This document shows, piece after piece, positions 21,605-29,767 of a stretch of DNA of 34,806 nucleotides. The notes beneath the pieces were generated by a model. It was not told the DNA's origin, made no database searches, and saw nothing but the letters and a program-made list of their open reading frames with translations. The DNA is from Bacillota bacterium. GTDB lineage: Bacteria; Bacillota; Clostridia; Oscillospirales; Feifaniaceae. The position numbers and the translations under genes were made by a program. The stretch lies in contig JAUZPM010000021.1 in NCBI GenBank assembly GCA_030705925.1, forward strand, positions 1 to 34,806, read 5' to 3'. Each line of letters begins with the position of its first letter. Position 1 is the stretch's first letter.

Positions 21605-22342
21605 ATGCGCGAAAAAATAAAACCGATCTCTTTTATCAAATCTTTTTTAATTTTTGCCCTGTTTGGCGTGTGGTTCTATATCGTTATAAAACTGCTGGTG
21701 CCTTCGATAGCGGCTTCTACCGGGGCAACAGAGTACATAGTATGGATGTTCACAGGCTCGTTTGTGCTGTTTCTGCCGATGTTTGCTGTGACATGGTTCC
21801 TTCTTAAAAAAGAAGGCTGCAAGATGGATCTTCGCAGTATAACAGAGCGGTTGAATTTTAGGAAACTTACGAAAAAAGACATCCTGACGACGGTTGGCGG
21901 ATTTATGATTTCCATTATCCTGTGCGGCGTCATCATCATTATCATGATGCTTACTGACCGAGCGCTTACAGTTGATTCGCTTTACAGCATTTCGCCGATC
22001 GAGGTATCGCCCCTTAAGGAAAGCCAGTTGTGGTTTGCGCTGTTTCTGCCTGTCTTTTTCTTTTTCAATTATGTGGGCGAGGAGACACTCTGGCGCGGCT
22101 GTATCCTGCCAAGACAGCTTGCCGCAGGCTATGGCAGTTATGCGGTTATAATGAATGCCCTCTTTCATTGCACTTATCATTTTGTTTTCGGGTGGAAGCC
22201 GCTTGTCATGATGTTCCCGATGATGGTTTTGATGCCACATTTGGCGGCAAAGACGAAAAATACATGGACTTCTGTCATAATACATTTTCTGATCGGGGCG
22301 CCGTCACAGATAATGATAATACTTGGGATAATAAATCACTGA
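21605..22342 (+). CDS. CPBP-family intramembrane glutamic endopeptidase
   Basis: 245 residues with about seven hydrophobic helices. The catalytic signature appears as EETLWRG (near residue 159) within NYVGEETLWRGCILPRQ, followed by NALFHCTYHF and a later IIHFLIG helix. These match the EExxxR, FxxxH and HxxxB motifs of CAAX prenyl protease/bacteriocin-processing enzymes. In bacteria such proteases often give self-immunity or process membrane peptides; no bacteriocin gene is adjacent. The ribosome site is GGAGTGA. The GNAT gene starts 22 bp downstream. Confidence 0.9.
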   Translation: MREKIKPISFIKSFLIFALFGVWFYIVIKLLVPSIAASTGATEYIVWMFTGSFVLFLPMFAVTWFLLKKEGCKMDLRSITERLNFRKLTKKDILTTVGGFMISIILCGVIIIIMMLTDRALTVDSLYSISPIEVSPLKESQLWFALFLPVFFFFNYVGEETLWRGCILPRQLAAGYGSYAVIMNALFHCTYHFVFGWKPLVMMFPMMVLMPHLAAKTKNTWTSVIIHFLIGAPSQIMIILGIINH

Positions 22343-22364
22343 TAAATTAGAACGGAGTATTGAT

Positions 22365-22889
22365 ATGCAGAGACTTAGACCTTATAAAGACGCAGACGCG
22401 GAATATATAATAAAATGGATGGAAGATGAGTCTTCCTTTGTCAAATGGTGTGCCAACCATTTTCAGTATCCGCTAACTTTGGAAGAGCTGCATAATTACA
22501 AGGATTTTCACGATAAAGATGAAAAAAGCCTGCTGTTTACGGCAGTTGATGAAAACGGGGTGCCTATGGGACACATCCTGTTCGATAAAATTGATTACAG
22601 TGAGAACAGCGTGCATTTCGGGCATGTAATAGTTGACCCGAAGGTCAGGGGTAACGGCTTGGGCAAGGAGATGCTGAAGCTCGCATTACAGAATGCGTTT
22701 GATATCCTCGGATTTTCAAAGGCGACGCTGGCGGTCTTTGACAATAATGGCGCGGCGTTTAGCTGTTATAAAAAAATCGGGTTTAGAGAATATAAGTTTT
22801 TTAAAGAGGTCTTTCCTTTCCATGAGGAAAAATGGGGCTGTTATTATATGCAGATCATGCGGGGCGACTTTGACCCGGACAAATTTTGA
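22365..22889 (+). CDS. GNAT-family N-acetyltransferase
   Basis: 174 residues beginning MQRLRPYKDADAEYIIKWM, the start of many RimJ/RimL-like acetyltransferases. The acetyl-CoA loop is VRGNGLGKEMLKLAL, preceded by the beta strand FGHVIVDPK and followed by NNGAAFSCYKKIGF. The substrate is unknown. The end, HEEKWGCYYMQI, is typical of this subgroup. It sits in a likely operon between the CPBP protease and the SDR gene. Confidence 0.92.
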   Translation: MQRLRPYKDADAEYIIKWMEDESSFVKWCANHFQYPLTLEELHNYKDFHDKDEKSLLFTAVDENGVPMGHILFDKIDYSENSVHFGHVIVDPKVRGNGLGKEMLKLALQNAFDILGFSKATLAVFDNNGAAFSCYKKIGFREYKFFKEVFPFHEEKWGCYYMQIMRGDFDPDKF

Positions 22890-22936
22890 TGCTGTAGATA
22901 TGCTTGACAGTGTGATAATGACTGGAGGATATAAAA

Positions 22937-23752
22937 ATGAGAGTTGCTTTGATAACGGGCGCGTCATCCGGCATCGGATTTGAGACAGCGCTGAAATTAA
23001 AAGAAAATGGCTTCACCGTATACGGCGCCGCGCGCAGGACGGAGAAACTGCAGGCGCTTACTGAAAAAGGTATACAAACCCTGCCGCTCGACGTGACGGA
23101 CGAGGCTTCGATGGTTTCCTGCGTCGACACAATCCTGCAAAAAGAAGGCAGGATAGACGTGCTTGTCAACAACGCAGGATACGGTTCCTACGGCGCCATT
23201 GAGGACGTCCCGATGGAGGAGGCTCGCCGGCAGATAGACGTGAACCTGTTCGGGCTTGCCCGAATGACACAGCTTGTGCTGCCATCTATGCGGAAGAATA
23301 GGTTTGGAAAAATCGTCAACATCTCTTCAATGGCTGGAAAGGTTCACACGCCTTTCGGTGGATGGTATCACGCCGCCAAATTCGCCTTAGAGGGATTTTC
23401 CGACTGCCTGAGGATCGAGCTTGCCCCCTTTGGGATAGATGTGATAATCATAGAGCCGGGCGCAATCAAGACAGACTGGGGCATAATCGCAGCGGATAAC
23501 CTTAAAAAGGCCTCCGCAAACGGCGCTTATGCGGCAGCTGCTGACAGCTCCGCTGACGGGCTTAAGAAAATGTACATGGGAAACAGCATCACAAAGCCGG
23601 AAGTTATCGCCGCGACTATCGCAAAGGCGGTTACATCAGCAAGACCAAAGTCCCGCTATCTTTTAGGATATGGCGCGAAGATGTCGGTTTTTGCGAGGCG
23701 TGTGCTGAGCGACCGTATGTATGACAGGATGATAAAGAAAGTCATGGGGTAA
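22937..23752 (+). CDS. Short-chain dehydrogenase/reductase (classical SDR)
   Basis: 271 residues. The Rossmann loop TGASSGIG lies at 7-14, NNAGYG follows the fourth strand, and the active site shows NISSMAGK with Tyr144-x-x-x-Lys148 in YHAAKFALEGF. IEPGAIKTDWG is the usual segment after the active site. The coenzyme is likely NADP(H), given the AARRTEKL basic residues after the second strand. The substrate is unknown; the length and C-terminus resemble SDRs annotated as ketoacyl or retinol dehydrogenase-like. GGAGG precedes the ATG. It is last in the 21183-23752 gene run, ended by a strong terminator. Confidence 0.95.
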   Translation: MRVALITGASSGIGFETALKLKENGFTVYGAARRTEKLQALTEKGIQTLPLDVTDEASMVSCVDTILQKEGRIDVLVNNAGYGSYGAIEDVPMEEARRQIDVNLFGLARMTQLVLPSMRKNRFGKIVNISSMAGKVHTPFGGWYHAAKFALEGFSDCLRIELAPFGIDVIIIEPGAIKTDWGIIAADNLKKASANGAYAAAADSSADGLKKMYMGNSITKPEVIAATIAKAVTSARPKSRYLLGYGAKMSVFARRVLSDRMYDRMIKKVMG

Positions 23753-23757
23753 GAAAG

Positions 23758-23792
23758 ACAGGCGCTCGTAAACACAGAGCGCCTGTTTTTTA
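23758..23792 (+). terminator. Terminator after the SDR gene
   Basis: ACAGGCGCTC pairs perfectly with GAGCGCCTGT around a 9-nt loop, then a T run. Confidence 0.95.
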
Positions 23793-23828
23793 TAAACGAA
23801 AAGGGTGAGGCAATTTCGAAGGACTGTT

Positions 23829-24566
23829 TTAGCAGTGCGACGGGCAGCCGGGCCCATTGCCTTCGTTATAGGCTGTAAGCTCAGTAGTGTAGAACGGTGC
23901 GCCTTCCATGCCTACGCCTGACGGTGAGTCCGCGAGGAACTGATTGGCGTTTTCAATGACGCCTGAAATATAATCACAGGTCGCCCCATTTAATACGTTG
24001 AGGTTGGCGGCGAGAAGCTGTTCGTAAAGAGAAGCGTACTCTGCTTTATATGGGTTTGAAGCGGGAGCCGGAGGCGACGTTACGGTACGGTTAAAGACCA
24101 GATCTATATTCCCGGAATTTACGATGAAGCTTGTGCCCTGGCTGTCTATGCCGAGGGTTATCGAGCCTCCCGCCAATGTGAGCAGCGCGCCTGTGAGATC
24201 CATGTGGGTCTGATAATAACCGATAGTGTAGGTGCAGCCGGGACCCTGGCATACGCCAGTTTTCGGGGTTCCGCAGACGATGCCTTTGGGCATTGCGGTC
24301 GCTTCCGCGGAAAAGGTTAGAGGAATTTGAACGCAGATATGCTGACTTACTGAAAAAGTGCAGCTGTCCTGCAAGTATCCAAGGCATCCGCCGATGGCAG
24401 GACCGTTTACGCAGGAGGACGAAACTTCTCCGACAACCACATCCGGCGATATCGTTACATCTGCCTGTACGCAGACTGTTTCGTGCGCTGTCGCCGGACA
24501 CTGTACGGCGGAAAGCGCTGATATAGCTTGCTCAGCGTCCGTGACGCCTGAGCTTGGTATTGACAA
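23829..24566 (-). CDS. Cys-rich surface-type protein with GYW-KTH-like C-terminal domain
   Basis: 245 residues from a TTG (24566), 10 bases after AAGGG; an in-frame GTG at 24575 lies too close to that site. No signal peptide is present. Residues ~15-100 repeat almost exactly the core of the neighbouring 113-residue protein: HETVCVQADVTI, VVVGEVSSSCVNGP, DSCTFSVSQHICVQIPLTFSA and the ICG/VCG turns, with evenly spaced Cys. The C-terminal half begins CTYTIGYYQTHM and later has QLLAANLNVLNGA, a layout seen in a domain of secreted or spore-associated proteins (usually GYWKTHP). The lack of a signal peptide and the Cys pattern fit a spore-coat or exosporium protein made in the mother cell; this is an inference. 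Confidence 0.72.
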   Translation of the reverse strand: MSIPSSGVTDAEQAISALSAVQCPATAHETVCVQADVTISPDVVVGEVSSSCVNGPAIGGCLGYLQDSCTFSVSQHICVQIPLTFSAEATAMPKGIVCGTPKTGVCQGPGCTYTIGYYQTHMDLTGALLTLAGGSITLGIDSQGTSFIVNSGNIDLVFNRTVTSPPAPASNPYKAEYASLYEQLLAANLNVLNGATCDYISGVIENANQFLADSPSGVGMEGAPFYTTELTAYNEGNGPGCPSHC

Positions 24567-24602
24567 TAGGATCACACCCTTCTAAATGTCATTTCTAGTT
24601 TT

Positions 24603-24643
24603 AAAAAGCTCCATACACTGCTCCAAAAAGCAGTGTATGGAGC
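24603..24643 (-). terminator. 15-bp perfect hairpin after the short Cys-rich gene
   Basis: GCTCCATACACTGCT and AGCAGTGTATGGAGC pair perfectly around a 6-nt loop. On the minus strand a TTTTT run follows. The downstream Cys-rich gene starts only 37 bases later, with little room for a promoter, so partial read-through may set the ratio of the two products. Confidence 0.85.
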
Positions 24644-24679
24644 GTAAATCAAATAATTTCAGTTGCTGATATTCGTATA

Positions 24680-25021
24680 TTAGACCGGGCAGTTGCCGGT
24701 AGCAGGAACACCGCAAACAAGACCTTTGGGCGTTGCTGTTGCTGTAGCTGAGAATGTCAACGGAACCTGTACGCAGATCTGCTGGCTTACTGAGAATGTG
24801 CAGGAATCAACTAATTCGCCTGAGCATTGACCGATGATAGGCCCGTTTACGCAGGTCGATGAAACTTCGCCGACAACGACATTAGGAACTATCGTAACGT
24901 CTGCCTGTACGCATACTGTCTCATGGACTGTTGCCGGACATAATGCCGGGGTTGCCGCTGCAACTACCGCAGCAGCTGCTACAGCTTCTGTAGTATCTTT
25001 GCATCCGCATGGTTTTGCCAA
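24680..25021 (-). CDS. Short Cys-rich paralogue, probable spore-surface protein
   Basis: 113 residues from a TTG (25021), 8 bases after AAGGTG; the in-frame GTG at 25030 overlaps the ribosome site. The start reads MAKPCGCKDTTEAVAAAAVV. The remaining ~85 residues align nearly residue for residue with the first half of the downstream gene's product (VCVQADVTI, GEVSSTCVNGP, DSCTFSVSQQICVQVPLTFSA, VCG). At least nine Cys are present, with no signal peptide. This gene lacks the GYW-KTH-like domain. Both genes use TTG starts and nearly identical leaders. An assembly role in the spore coat or exosporium by disulfide cross-linking is plausible but unproven. Confidence 0.75.
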   Translation of the reverse strand: MAKPCGCKDTTEAVAAAAVVAAATPALCPATVHETVCVQADVTIVPNVVVGEVSSTCVNGPIIGQCSGELVDSCTFSVSQQICVQVPLTFSATATATPKGLVCGVPATGNCPV

Positions 25022-25492
25022 ATTAATCACACCTTTCTGTTTTCTACTTTATTATATTGAACACATTTTTGTTGTGTGACAAATTTGGACATCACTTACT
25101 GAGAAAAAATTGAAAAATCAGGACGCGGTTGATAATTTCCGCCTCTTTATCGACAATAAATTCTCTAAATAATAGGTTGTTATGGAAAATACTGAGATTA
25201 TGCCAAGATGTCCCTTTTCACAGCCAAACTATCCGCCGCTATGCACCTTGGCTTGCTGTATATCTTATGAGCAGACCGTTCCGTTTGTAACCGGGATAGC
25301 ATTTTAAATATAATCATCACCGCCGGCAAGCATCAGGGACACATACGCGGCATGAACGGCTCTCGAAATGAATAGAAAATAAATATACCCGCAGACGATA
25401 TTACTGAAAATGTGTCCGCGGGTTGGGATTTTGAATATATTATTAAGACAGGAATTATATTTTTATAATCCTTTTAAGAGGGAGGAGTAATT
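25022..25492. other. Intergenic region between divergent genes
   Basis: About 470 bp. An AT-rich segment near 25045-25075 carries a minus-strand TATAAT (25046-25055 region) for the Cys-rich pair. A 41-codon plus-strand frame (25182-25307) encodes a Cys/Pro-containing peptide but has no clear ribosome site. ACCCGC...GCGGGT (25388-25424) can form a 6-bp stem. A TATAAT at 25464-25469 may serve the 25493 gene, with a weak -35. Confidence 0.5.
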
Positions 25493-26248
25493 ATGGTTGC
25501 TGAAAAAAAAGAAACGGTTTTCACCCGGGTGATGTCTCATTCGTTCAAGGTCTGTGGAAGCAAAATTATGCTTTCGCTTATTCTCTTGTCATTTCTCTTT
25601 ACGCTCGTTACATACCTTATAGGCATTTTTGCGGACAATGTCCTTGCTTCGGAGACGTTTTTAAAAAACATGCTGAAATTTATATTTAATGCTTTGGAGT
25701 ACGTCGCTTCCTTTATAATCCCTGTTGCTGCAGCTATTGCGGCAGACCGGCTGGACGAAGGGGCGCAGATAGGATCTAGAGAGCTTTTACATAAGGTGTC
25801 TGAACGCTTTTGGCGGTCTGTCAAAAATTTATTGATGTTTTCATTATTTGTTCTTGCAACTGTCTTAGTGCCTATCATCCTGGGCGAATTGTTCCACGGA
25901 ATATTCGGAATGCTTATATTCTGGCTCGCGATATTGGTGATGTTTTTTGATTTATTCATCTTCATGTATTTTCCGGCAACTATCGCTCTTGACAATATTG
26001 AGCTGAGCCCCTTTTGGAAAAGCAGCATAGTTGTGCTTGATAACCCGGGAATTTCGCTTGCGTTTGCTGTTCTGCTTGGCGCCTTATCCAGCGTGGTTGC
26101 ACTTATTCCGCTTATACATTTTGGCATCGGCAGTTCAATAGTCAGCGATATAATTAAAAAATCGATCGGATTTATATATACTAGTTTCATTTCGACATTT
26201 TCAGTCTGCGTAACGACGCTTTTGTATAAACGGATAAAAAGCTATTAA
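25493..26248 (+). CDS. Multi-pass membrane protein of unknown function
   Basis: 251 residues with GGGAGGAG upstream. About six hydrophobic helices are visible: LSLILLSFLFTLVTYLIGIF, YVASFIIPVAAAIAA, LLMFSLFVLATVLVPIILG, MLIFWLAILVMFFDLFIFMYF, ISLAFAVLLGALSSVVALIPL and a C-terminal GFIYTSFISTFSVCVTTLLY. A central cytoplasmic loop (DRLDEGAQIGSRELLHKVSERFW) resembles the linker in glycerophosphodiester phosphodiesterase membrane domains and DUF975-like proteins. I cannot assign it more closely. A weak terminator overlaps the end and the next gene is convergent. Confidence 0.72.
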   Translation: MVAEKKETVFTRVMSHSFKVCGSKIMLSLILLSFLFTLVTYLIGIFADNVLASETFLKNMLKFIFNALEYVASFIIPVAAAIAADRLDEGAQIGSRELLHKVSERFWRSVKNLLMFSLFVLATVLVPIILGELFHGIFGMLIFWLAILVMFFDLFIFMYFPATIALDNIELSPFWKSSIVVLDNPGISLAFAVLLGALSSVVALIPLIHFGIGSSIVSDIIKKSIGFIYTSFISTFSVCVTTLLYKRIKSY

Positions 26249-26268
26249 AAAATAACCTGCTTTTTTGT
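26236..26268 (+). terminator. Weak terminator after the 251-residue membrane protein
   Basis: AAAAAGC (26236-26242) and GCTTTTT (26259-26265) pair with a 16-nt loop and are followed by T residues; the hairpin overlaps the stop codon. Confidence 0.4.
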
Positions 26269-26280
26269 TTATCGAAACTA

Positions 26281-26664
26281 TTAAGCATTAAACATCAAAA
26301 TGGCTCCGGCTATCATGATAGCCGCGCCTAGAATCCTTGTGATAATGGCTGCTTTCTTTATGCCCAGCATCGAGAAGGTTTCAGGCGTCGCAAACGGGAA
26401 GAGCAGGGCGGTAAGCCCCAGAAGAGAAAGCCCTCCCCAAACGTACATCAGGTTGGGCGTGGTAAAAGCGGTATACACTATAAGGCATATCGACGCGATG
26501 ACGCCGAGCCAGAAAAACGGTAAAGTGAAATCGACATATCTGTAGAATCGCTGCGCCTTCTTTACGCAGGTTTCGCAGCAGCAGGTGATGGGCTCATTCT
26601 TTTTGCCCGCTGTGGCGGTATGTGGTGTTTCAATTGATTTGCCGCAGTATAAACATTTTTCCAT
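26281..26664 (-). CDS. Zinc-ribbon membrane protein
   Basis: 127 residues. The N-terminus MEKCLYCGKSIETPHT and ITCCCETCVKKAQRF form a C-x2-C...C-C-C-x2-C pattern expected to bind zinc. Three or four membrane helices follow (LPFFWLGVIASICLIVYTAF, LMYVWGGLSLLGLTALLF, IITRILGAAIMIAGAILM). Such proteins with an N-terminal treble-clef-like ribbon and membrane tail occur in clostridia with unknown roles. The ribosome site is weak (AAGAG). It converges on the preceding gene. Confidence 0.75.
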   Translation of the reverse strand: MEKCLYCGKSIETPHTATAGKKNEPITCCCETCVKKAQRFYRYVDFTLPFFWLGVIASICLIVYTAFTTPNLMYVWGGLSLLGLTALLFPFATPETFSMLGIKKAAIITRILGAAIMIAGAILMFNA

Positions 26665-26829
26665 TTTTTTACTCTTTTCTCTTGAAAAATATATACAATT
26701 TTAGTATAATAGTTAAAAATATACAAAGCTGTTTAAGTTTTGCAAGTTCTATGATAGAATTCAATTATAAATAAATCAAGAGATAAAGTAAAATTCTTTG
26801 TAATTTAAAAATTCCAGTAAGGTTTTAGC

Positions 26830-27160
26830 GGTGACAGTGTTCACACGAAGTGGACAAGCTTCAAAGGTGAAATACGTTTTGAGGAGTTTCAGTCAGGAAA
26901 CCAGAGGATTGAAACGTATCATAATAGCAGTAAGTATGAATGGAAGCGGTGAATCCTTTAGAAAAGGGGTGAAACCAGAAAGTGGGGCTGAGCGCCCAGG
27001 CGATCCTCATTAAAAAGAAAGGAATTTAAAACGGGAACACGGGGCTTCCCACCCTAAACAGATATATAAATGATCGGAGTTGAATAACGGGTTTTCCCGA
27101 ATGCATCGTGAAAGATTACTGAAAATCCAGCCTTAAATCAGCGCAAGCTTTTTAAAAGCA
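26830..27160 (+). ncRNA. Candidate structured RNA upstream of the 509-residue membrane protein
   Basis: A gene-free stretch of ~520 bp contains a dense set of stems in one orientation. TGTTCAC pairs with GTGGACA (26838-26844 with 26850-26856). ATACGTTT pairs with AAACGTAT (26872-26879 with 26912-26919), enclosing GTTTC/GAAAC (26886-26890 with 26897-26901). CCTTT pairs with AAAGG (26955-26967), TGGGGC with GCGCCCA (26983-26998), GGGAA with TTCCC (27033-27050), and CGGG with CCCG (27088-27099). The strand is purine-rich and there is no supported coding frame. It may be a large leader RNA of the downstream gene or an independent RNA. No known family (T-box, cobalamin, lysine, M-box, tmRNA, RNase P) could be recognised. 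The strand and limits are estimates. Confidence 0.4.
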
Positions 27161-27192
27161 TAACACTTTTTCGTTATTTAAGGATGGTCGAT

Positions 27193-28719
27193 ATGAAACA
27201 ATTTAATATTAGAAAACGCCGGAGAATCAGTCCAGCTGTTATGGCGAATATTGGATTGCTCATCGCTTTTGCGGCTTGCTTTGCATTATCCATTTTCGAT
27301 TTTGTTAAAGGTATCACTGACGAGAATTTTTCAGATTCTCACCGGACTTTTTGGGAAAATTTCCTTTCGAATACCAGGTTTCTAAGCGAGTCATGGTTTT
27401 GGGGCCTTTTATTAAGCACCGTGACGGAGCTTTGTGAACTTGCGTTTTTCGGCGGCGTCATTGTGCTGTTGCTAGGGAAGATTATGACACTGATGCCGAA
27501 ATATTCAAAACTAAGGGGTATTTTGACAGTTTTCTTTATACTAACGCTGTTACTGCCCTCTGACGTATACGGCGCATGGTGGATAAGCGCCGCCGGGGGC
27601 AAAACTGATTTGCTGATGAAGCATGGAAGGGACGCGTGCCTTTTTATCCTTGCTATGCGCTACAGCGTCATACCCGTAGTTTTGATACACGTTCTCGGTA
27701 TGGTGAACAGAAAAGTAGACCGCTTTTTACCGCTCAAGGCCGCTTGCCTCTCGTTTATGACAGTGTTTGTTCTGCCGCTGCCCGATTTTCTTTCTATGTC
27801 TATACTGCTTAAGAACGACTTGACCAGCACCCTGTTCTGCTATATGAACGTACTGAATGTCTTTAACAAAGACGATATAAAAATGAATGTCGCACTGCTT
27901 CTTATGCGGCTTTTATTCATCGCTGTGATGTTTGTTCCGATAAGCCATATCCTCAAGGATCTGTTTATTACAGAGAAAACGATGATAGAGTTCGTTAGCA
28001 TAAGATCCAAAATGCTTGGAGGTCTCACAGCGTTTATTATACTTTCCGTCATATACTTTGTTCCCTATATTGTAAGCGGGCACCGCCTCTACCTAATTTA
28101 TAAACTGCCGGAATTTTTTAATATCCTGAAATGGCTGTTCGTTTCCGCCATTCCGGCAAGCGCCGCCGCCGCACTTGCAGTATTTCTGAGTAAATTTGCA
28201 CTGGGAAACGGTCTGTCACGGAAAATCGGGACTATTCTGCTCACGGCTGTCACCATTTTTGCCAGTCAGCATTACTTTTTCAGCGACTTTCTGCTCTCAA
28301 AAAACAACATCGGCACTGCGCTCGGTTCGGCTTCTTTTTCCGCACTTTCTGTCTGGACGGTCTATACTATCCGCCGCAGGTCGGGTTTCATCTCGAAAAG
28401 GAGGATGTGGCAGATCTGGCTTGGAGTGACGATGTTTATGACCGGCTGGACATACGGAAACACCATGCCTGCACTAATGTATTTCGGAACGTTTCCGGAG
28501 ATGCCGATGTACAAATTCCACATGATGGTCAATTCTGTGATTTTCCCGCAGATCAGTATAGGTTTGTACGGCTTTTTAGCCGCGGTGCCCGCCGTTGCCT
28601 TGTGCTATTCGGCTTTTGCTGTGATCAGCGATGCTGTCATGCCAATGGGGGACAGGGAAGTGTTGAAGATGATGAGGGAACTTGAAGAAACTGATTTTAC
28701 GAAAGTTTCGATGCTATAA
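27193..28719 (+). CDS. Large multi-pass membrane protein of unknown family
   Basis: 508 to 509 residues. The ATG at 27193 has AAGGA 8 bases upstream, whereas the ATG at 27184 lies directly on that site. A basic N-terminus (MKQFNIRKRRRISPAV) is followed by about 12 hydrophobic helices in two halves. The second half (from about residue 300) has a layout resembling a binding-protein-dependent permease of the CUT1 type, with long helices and a C-terminal FPQISIGLYGFLAAVPAVALCYSAF. However, no clear EAA loop is present and no ATPase or binding protein is adjacent, so a transport role is uncertain. The C-terminal tail is short and acidic. A long leader with candidate RNA structure precedes it. Confidence 0.72.
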   Translation: MKQFNIRKRRRISPAVMANIGLLIAFAACFALSIFDFVKGITDENFSDSHRTFWENFLSNTRFLSESWFWGLLLSTVTELCELAFFGGVIVLLLGKIMTLMPKYSKLRGILTVFFILTLLLPSDVYGAWWISAAGGKTDLLMKHGRDACLFILAMRYSVIPVVLIHVLGMVNRKVDRFLPLKAACLSFMTVFVLPLPDFLSMSILLKNDLTSTLFCYMNVLNVFNKDDIKMNVALLLMRLLFIAVMFVPISHILKDLFITEKTMIEFVSIRSKMLGGLTAFIILSVIYFVPYIVSGHRLYLIYKLPEFFNILKWLFVSAIPASAAAALAVFLSKFALGNGLSRKIGTILLTAVTIFASQHYFFSDFLLSKNNIGTALGSASFSALSVWTVYTIRRRSGFISKRRMWQIWLGVTMFMTGWTYGNTMPALMYFGTFPEMPMYKFHMMVNSVIFPQISIGLYGFLAAVPAVALCYSAFAVISDAVMPMGDREVLKMMRELEETDFTKVSML

Positions 28720-28748
28720 AAAGAATATTTTTTAGTTTCGGGTGTTAT

Positions 28749-28807
28749 ATGCTCTAAGTGACTTCTTAATCATGATTTTTCTCATGGTTAGTGAACACTT
28801 AGAGCAT
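28749..28807. terminator. Long two-part hairpin between the membrane protein and the recombinase remnant
   Basis: ATGCTCTAAGTG pairs perfectly with CACTTAGAGCAT (12 bp). Inside it TAATCATGA pairs with TCATGGTTA (9 bp, one G-U). A TTTT run follows the 3' arm, so it can terminate the upstream gene. It ends 9 bases before the AGGAGGG of the recombinase remnant and may be part of that element's leader. Confidence 0.75.
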
Positions 28808-28830
28808 TTTACACACAGGAGGGCGAGAAC

Positions 28831-29465
28831 ATGAGCAACGTAGAATCACTCCACTATACGAACGGCTATCCCGTGACGATGAGCTGCAAGGCGAAAGCAA
28901 CAGCATATCTCACCAGAAGCAAATGCTGGAGGACTACGCCCGGCGGAACGGCTTTCCGCGCCTGACCCATTTCACCGACGACGGCATAAGCGGCACCCGG
29001 TTCGACCGCCCTGGCTTTACTGCCATGATGGAGGAAGTTGAAGCAGGGCATGTAGAGGCTGTCATCGTAAAGGACATGAGCCGCTTGGGGCGTGATTATC
29101 TCAAAGTTGGCCAGATCATGGAGATTCTGCGGCAGAAAAACGTCCGGCTGATTGCCGTCAATGACGGCGTTGACAGTGCCCGAAACGATGACGATTTTAC
29201 CCCCTTCCGGAACATCATGAACGAGTTTTTCTTGCGCGATACCAGCCGTAAAATTAAATCCGTTTTCAAATCTAAGGGCATGACCGGCAAGCATCTGACC
29301 GGCACGGTTATTTACGGCTACCTGTGGGCCGATGCAGCGGGGACGCTTGATAAAAGTGTCCCCGTTGTTCCACAGTTAACACGCCTTTTATTTCCGGCTA
29401 GATGCACTGGCACTCTTACAACTAAAGAAAAATATCATATCAAATTAAATCCTTTTTGCGTTTAA
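28831..29465 (+). pseudogene. Truncated, frameshifted serine recombinase (Tn-type)
   Basis: The start is intact: AGGAGGG, then MSNVESLHYT. At 28857-28860 one base is missing (expected TAT-ACG-GAA-CGG, present TAT-ACG-AACGG). The rest continues in another frame: ERLSRDDELQGESNSISHQK, then FTDDGISGTRFDRPGF, VIVKDMSRLGRDYLKVGQ, VNDGVDSARNDDDFTPF and HLTGTVIYGYLW. This is the N-terminal resolvase domain of large serine recombinases of conjugative or mobilisable transposons; the catalytic Ser is the one in RLS. After GYLW (about 29330) similarity ends and unrelated sequence leads to a stop, so the zinc-ribbon and C-terminal DNA-binding parts are lost. The element can no longer excise by itself. 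Confidence 0.88.
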
Positions 29466-29551
29466 CATCGTTTATATATATGGAGATCGTTTCAACAATG
29501 AAAGGGGGAGGGACCAAATATCGTTGTTCTCTACACAAAGGAGTTAAATTT

Positions 29552-29689
29552 ATGCGCGAACGAAAATCATTGGCGGCAAAACTAGGTACATCTGAAGCGG
29601 GTTTGCACCTTGCCAGCCTTCCTGAAAAGGGTGATAATAAGTGTAATTGCCACAGGGGCAATCGGCAATCACGGGACAGAGCGGTATAA
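29552..29689 (+). CDS. 45-residue hypothetical peptide
   Basis: A short frame starting MRERKSLAAKLGTSEAGLHL with AAAGGAG about 9 bases upstream. A central CNCHRG motif with two Cys and a His is followed by a basic end (NRQSRDRAV). It lies between the recombinase remnant and the sigma-factor gene. The tail contains an ATTGCC...GGCAAT hairpin in the DNA. It might be a leader or secreted peptide linked to the downstream ABC transporter genes, or an accidental frame. There is no family match by eye. Confidence 0.4.
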   Translation: MRERKSLAAKLGTSEAGLHLASLPEKGDNKCNCHRGNRQSRDRAV

Positions 29690-29767
29690 TATAACCGATG
29701 TATCTGACATTTAACGCAACTACTTGCCGTGATGTTGTAAACTTATTCTGGAGAGGAGGCGGAAGCA

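Noticed and set aside
21647-22285. Minus-strand open frame of 212 codons
   Set aside because: It mirrors the CPBP protease gene, which has its catalytic motifs. The product is His/Lys-rich and low-complexity, typical of an antisense shadow.
25182-25307. 41-codon Cys/Pro-containing frame in the intergenic region
   Set aside because: No convincing ribosome site or promoter, and no relation to the neighbouring Cys-rich proteins, so it was not listed as a gene.
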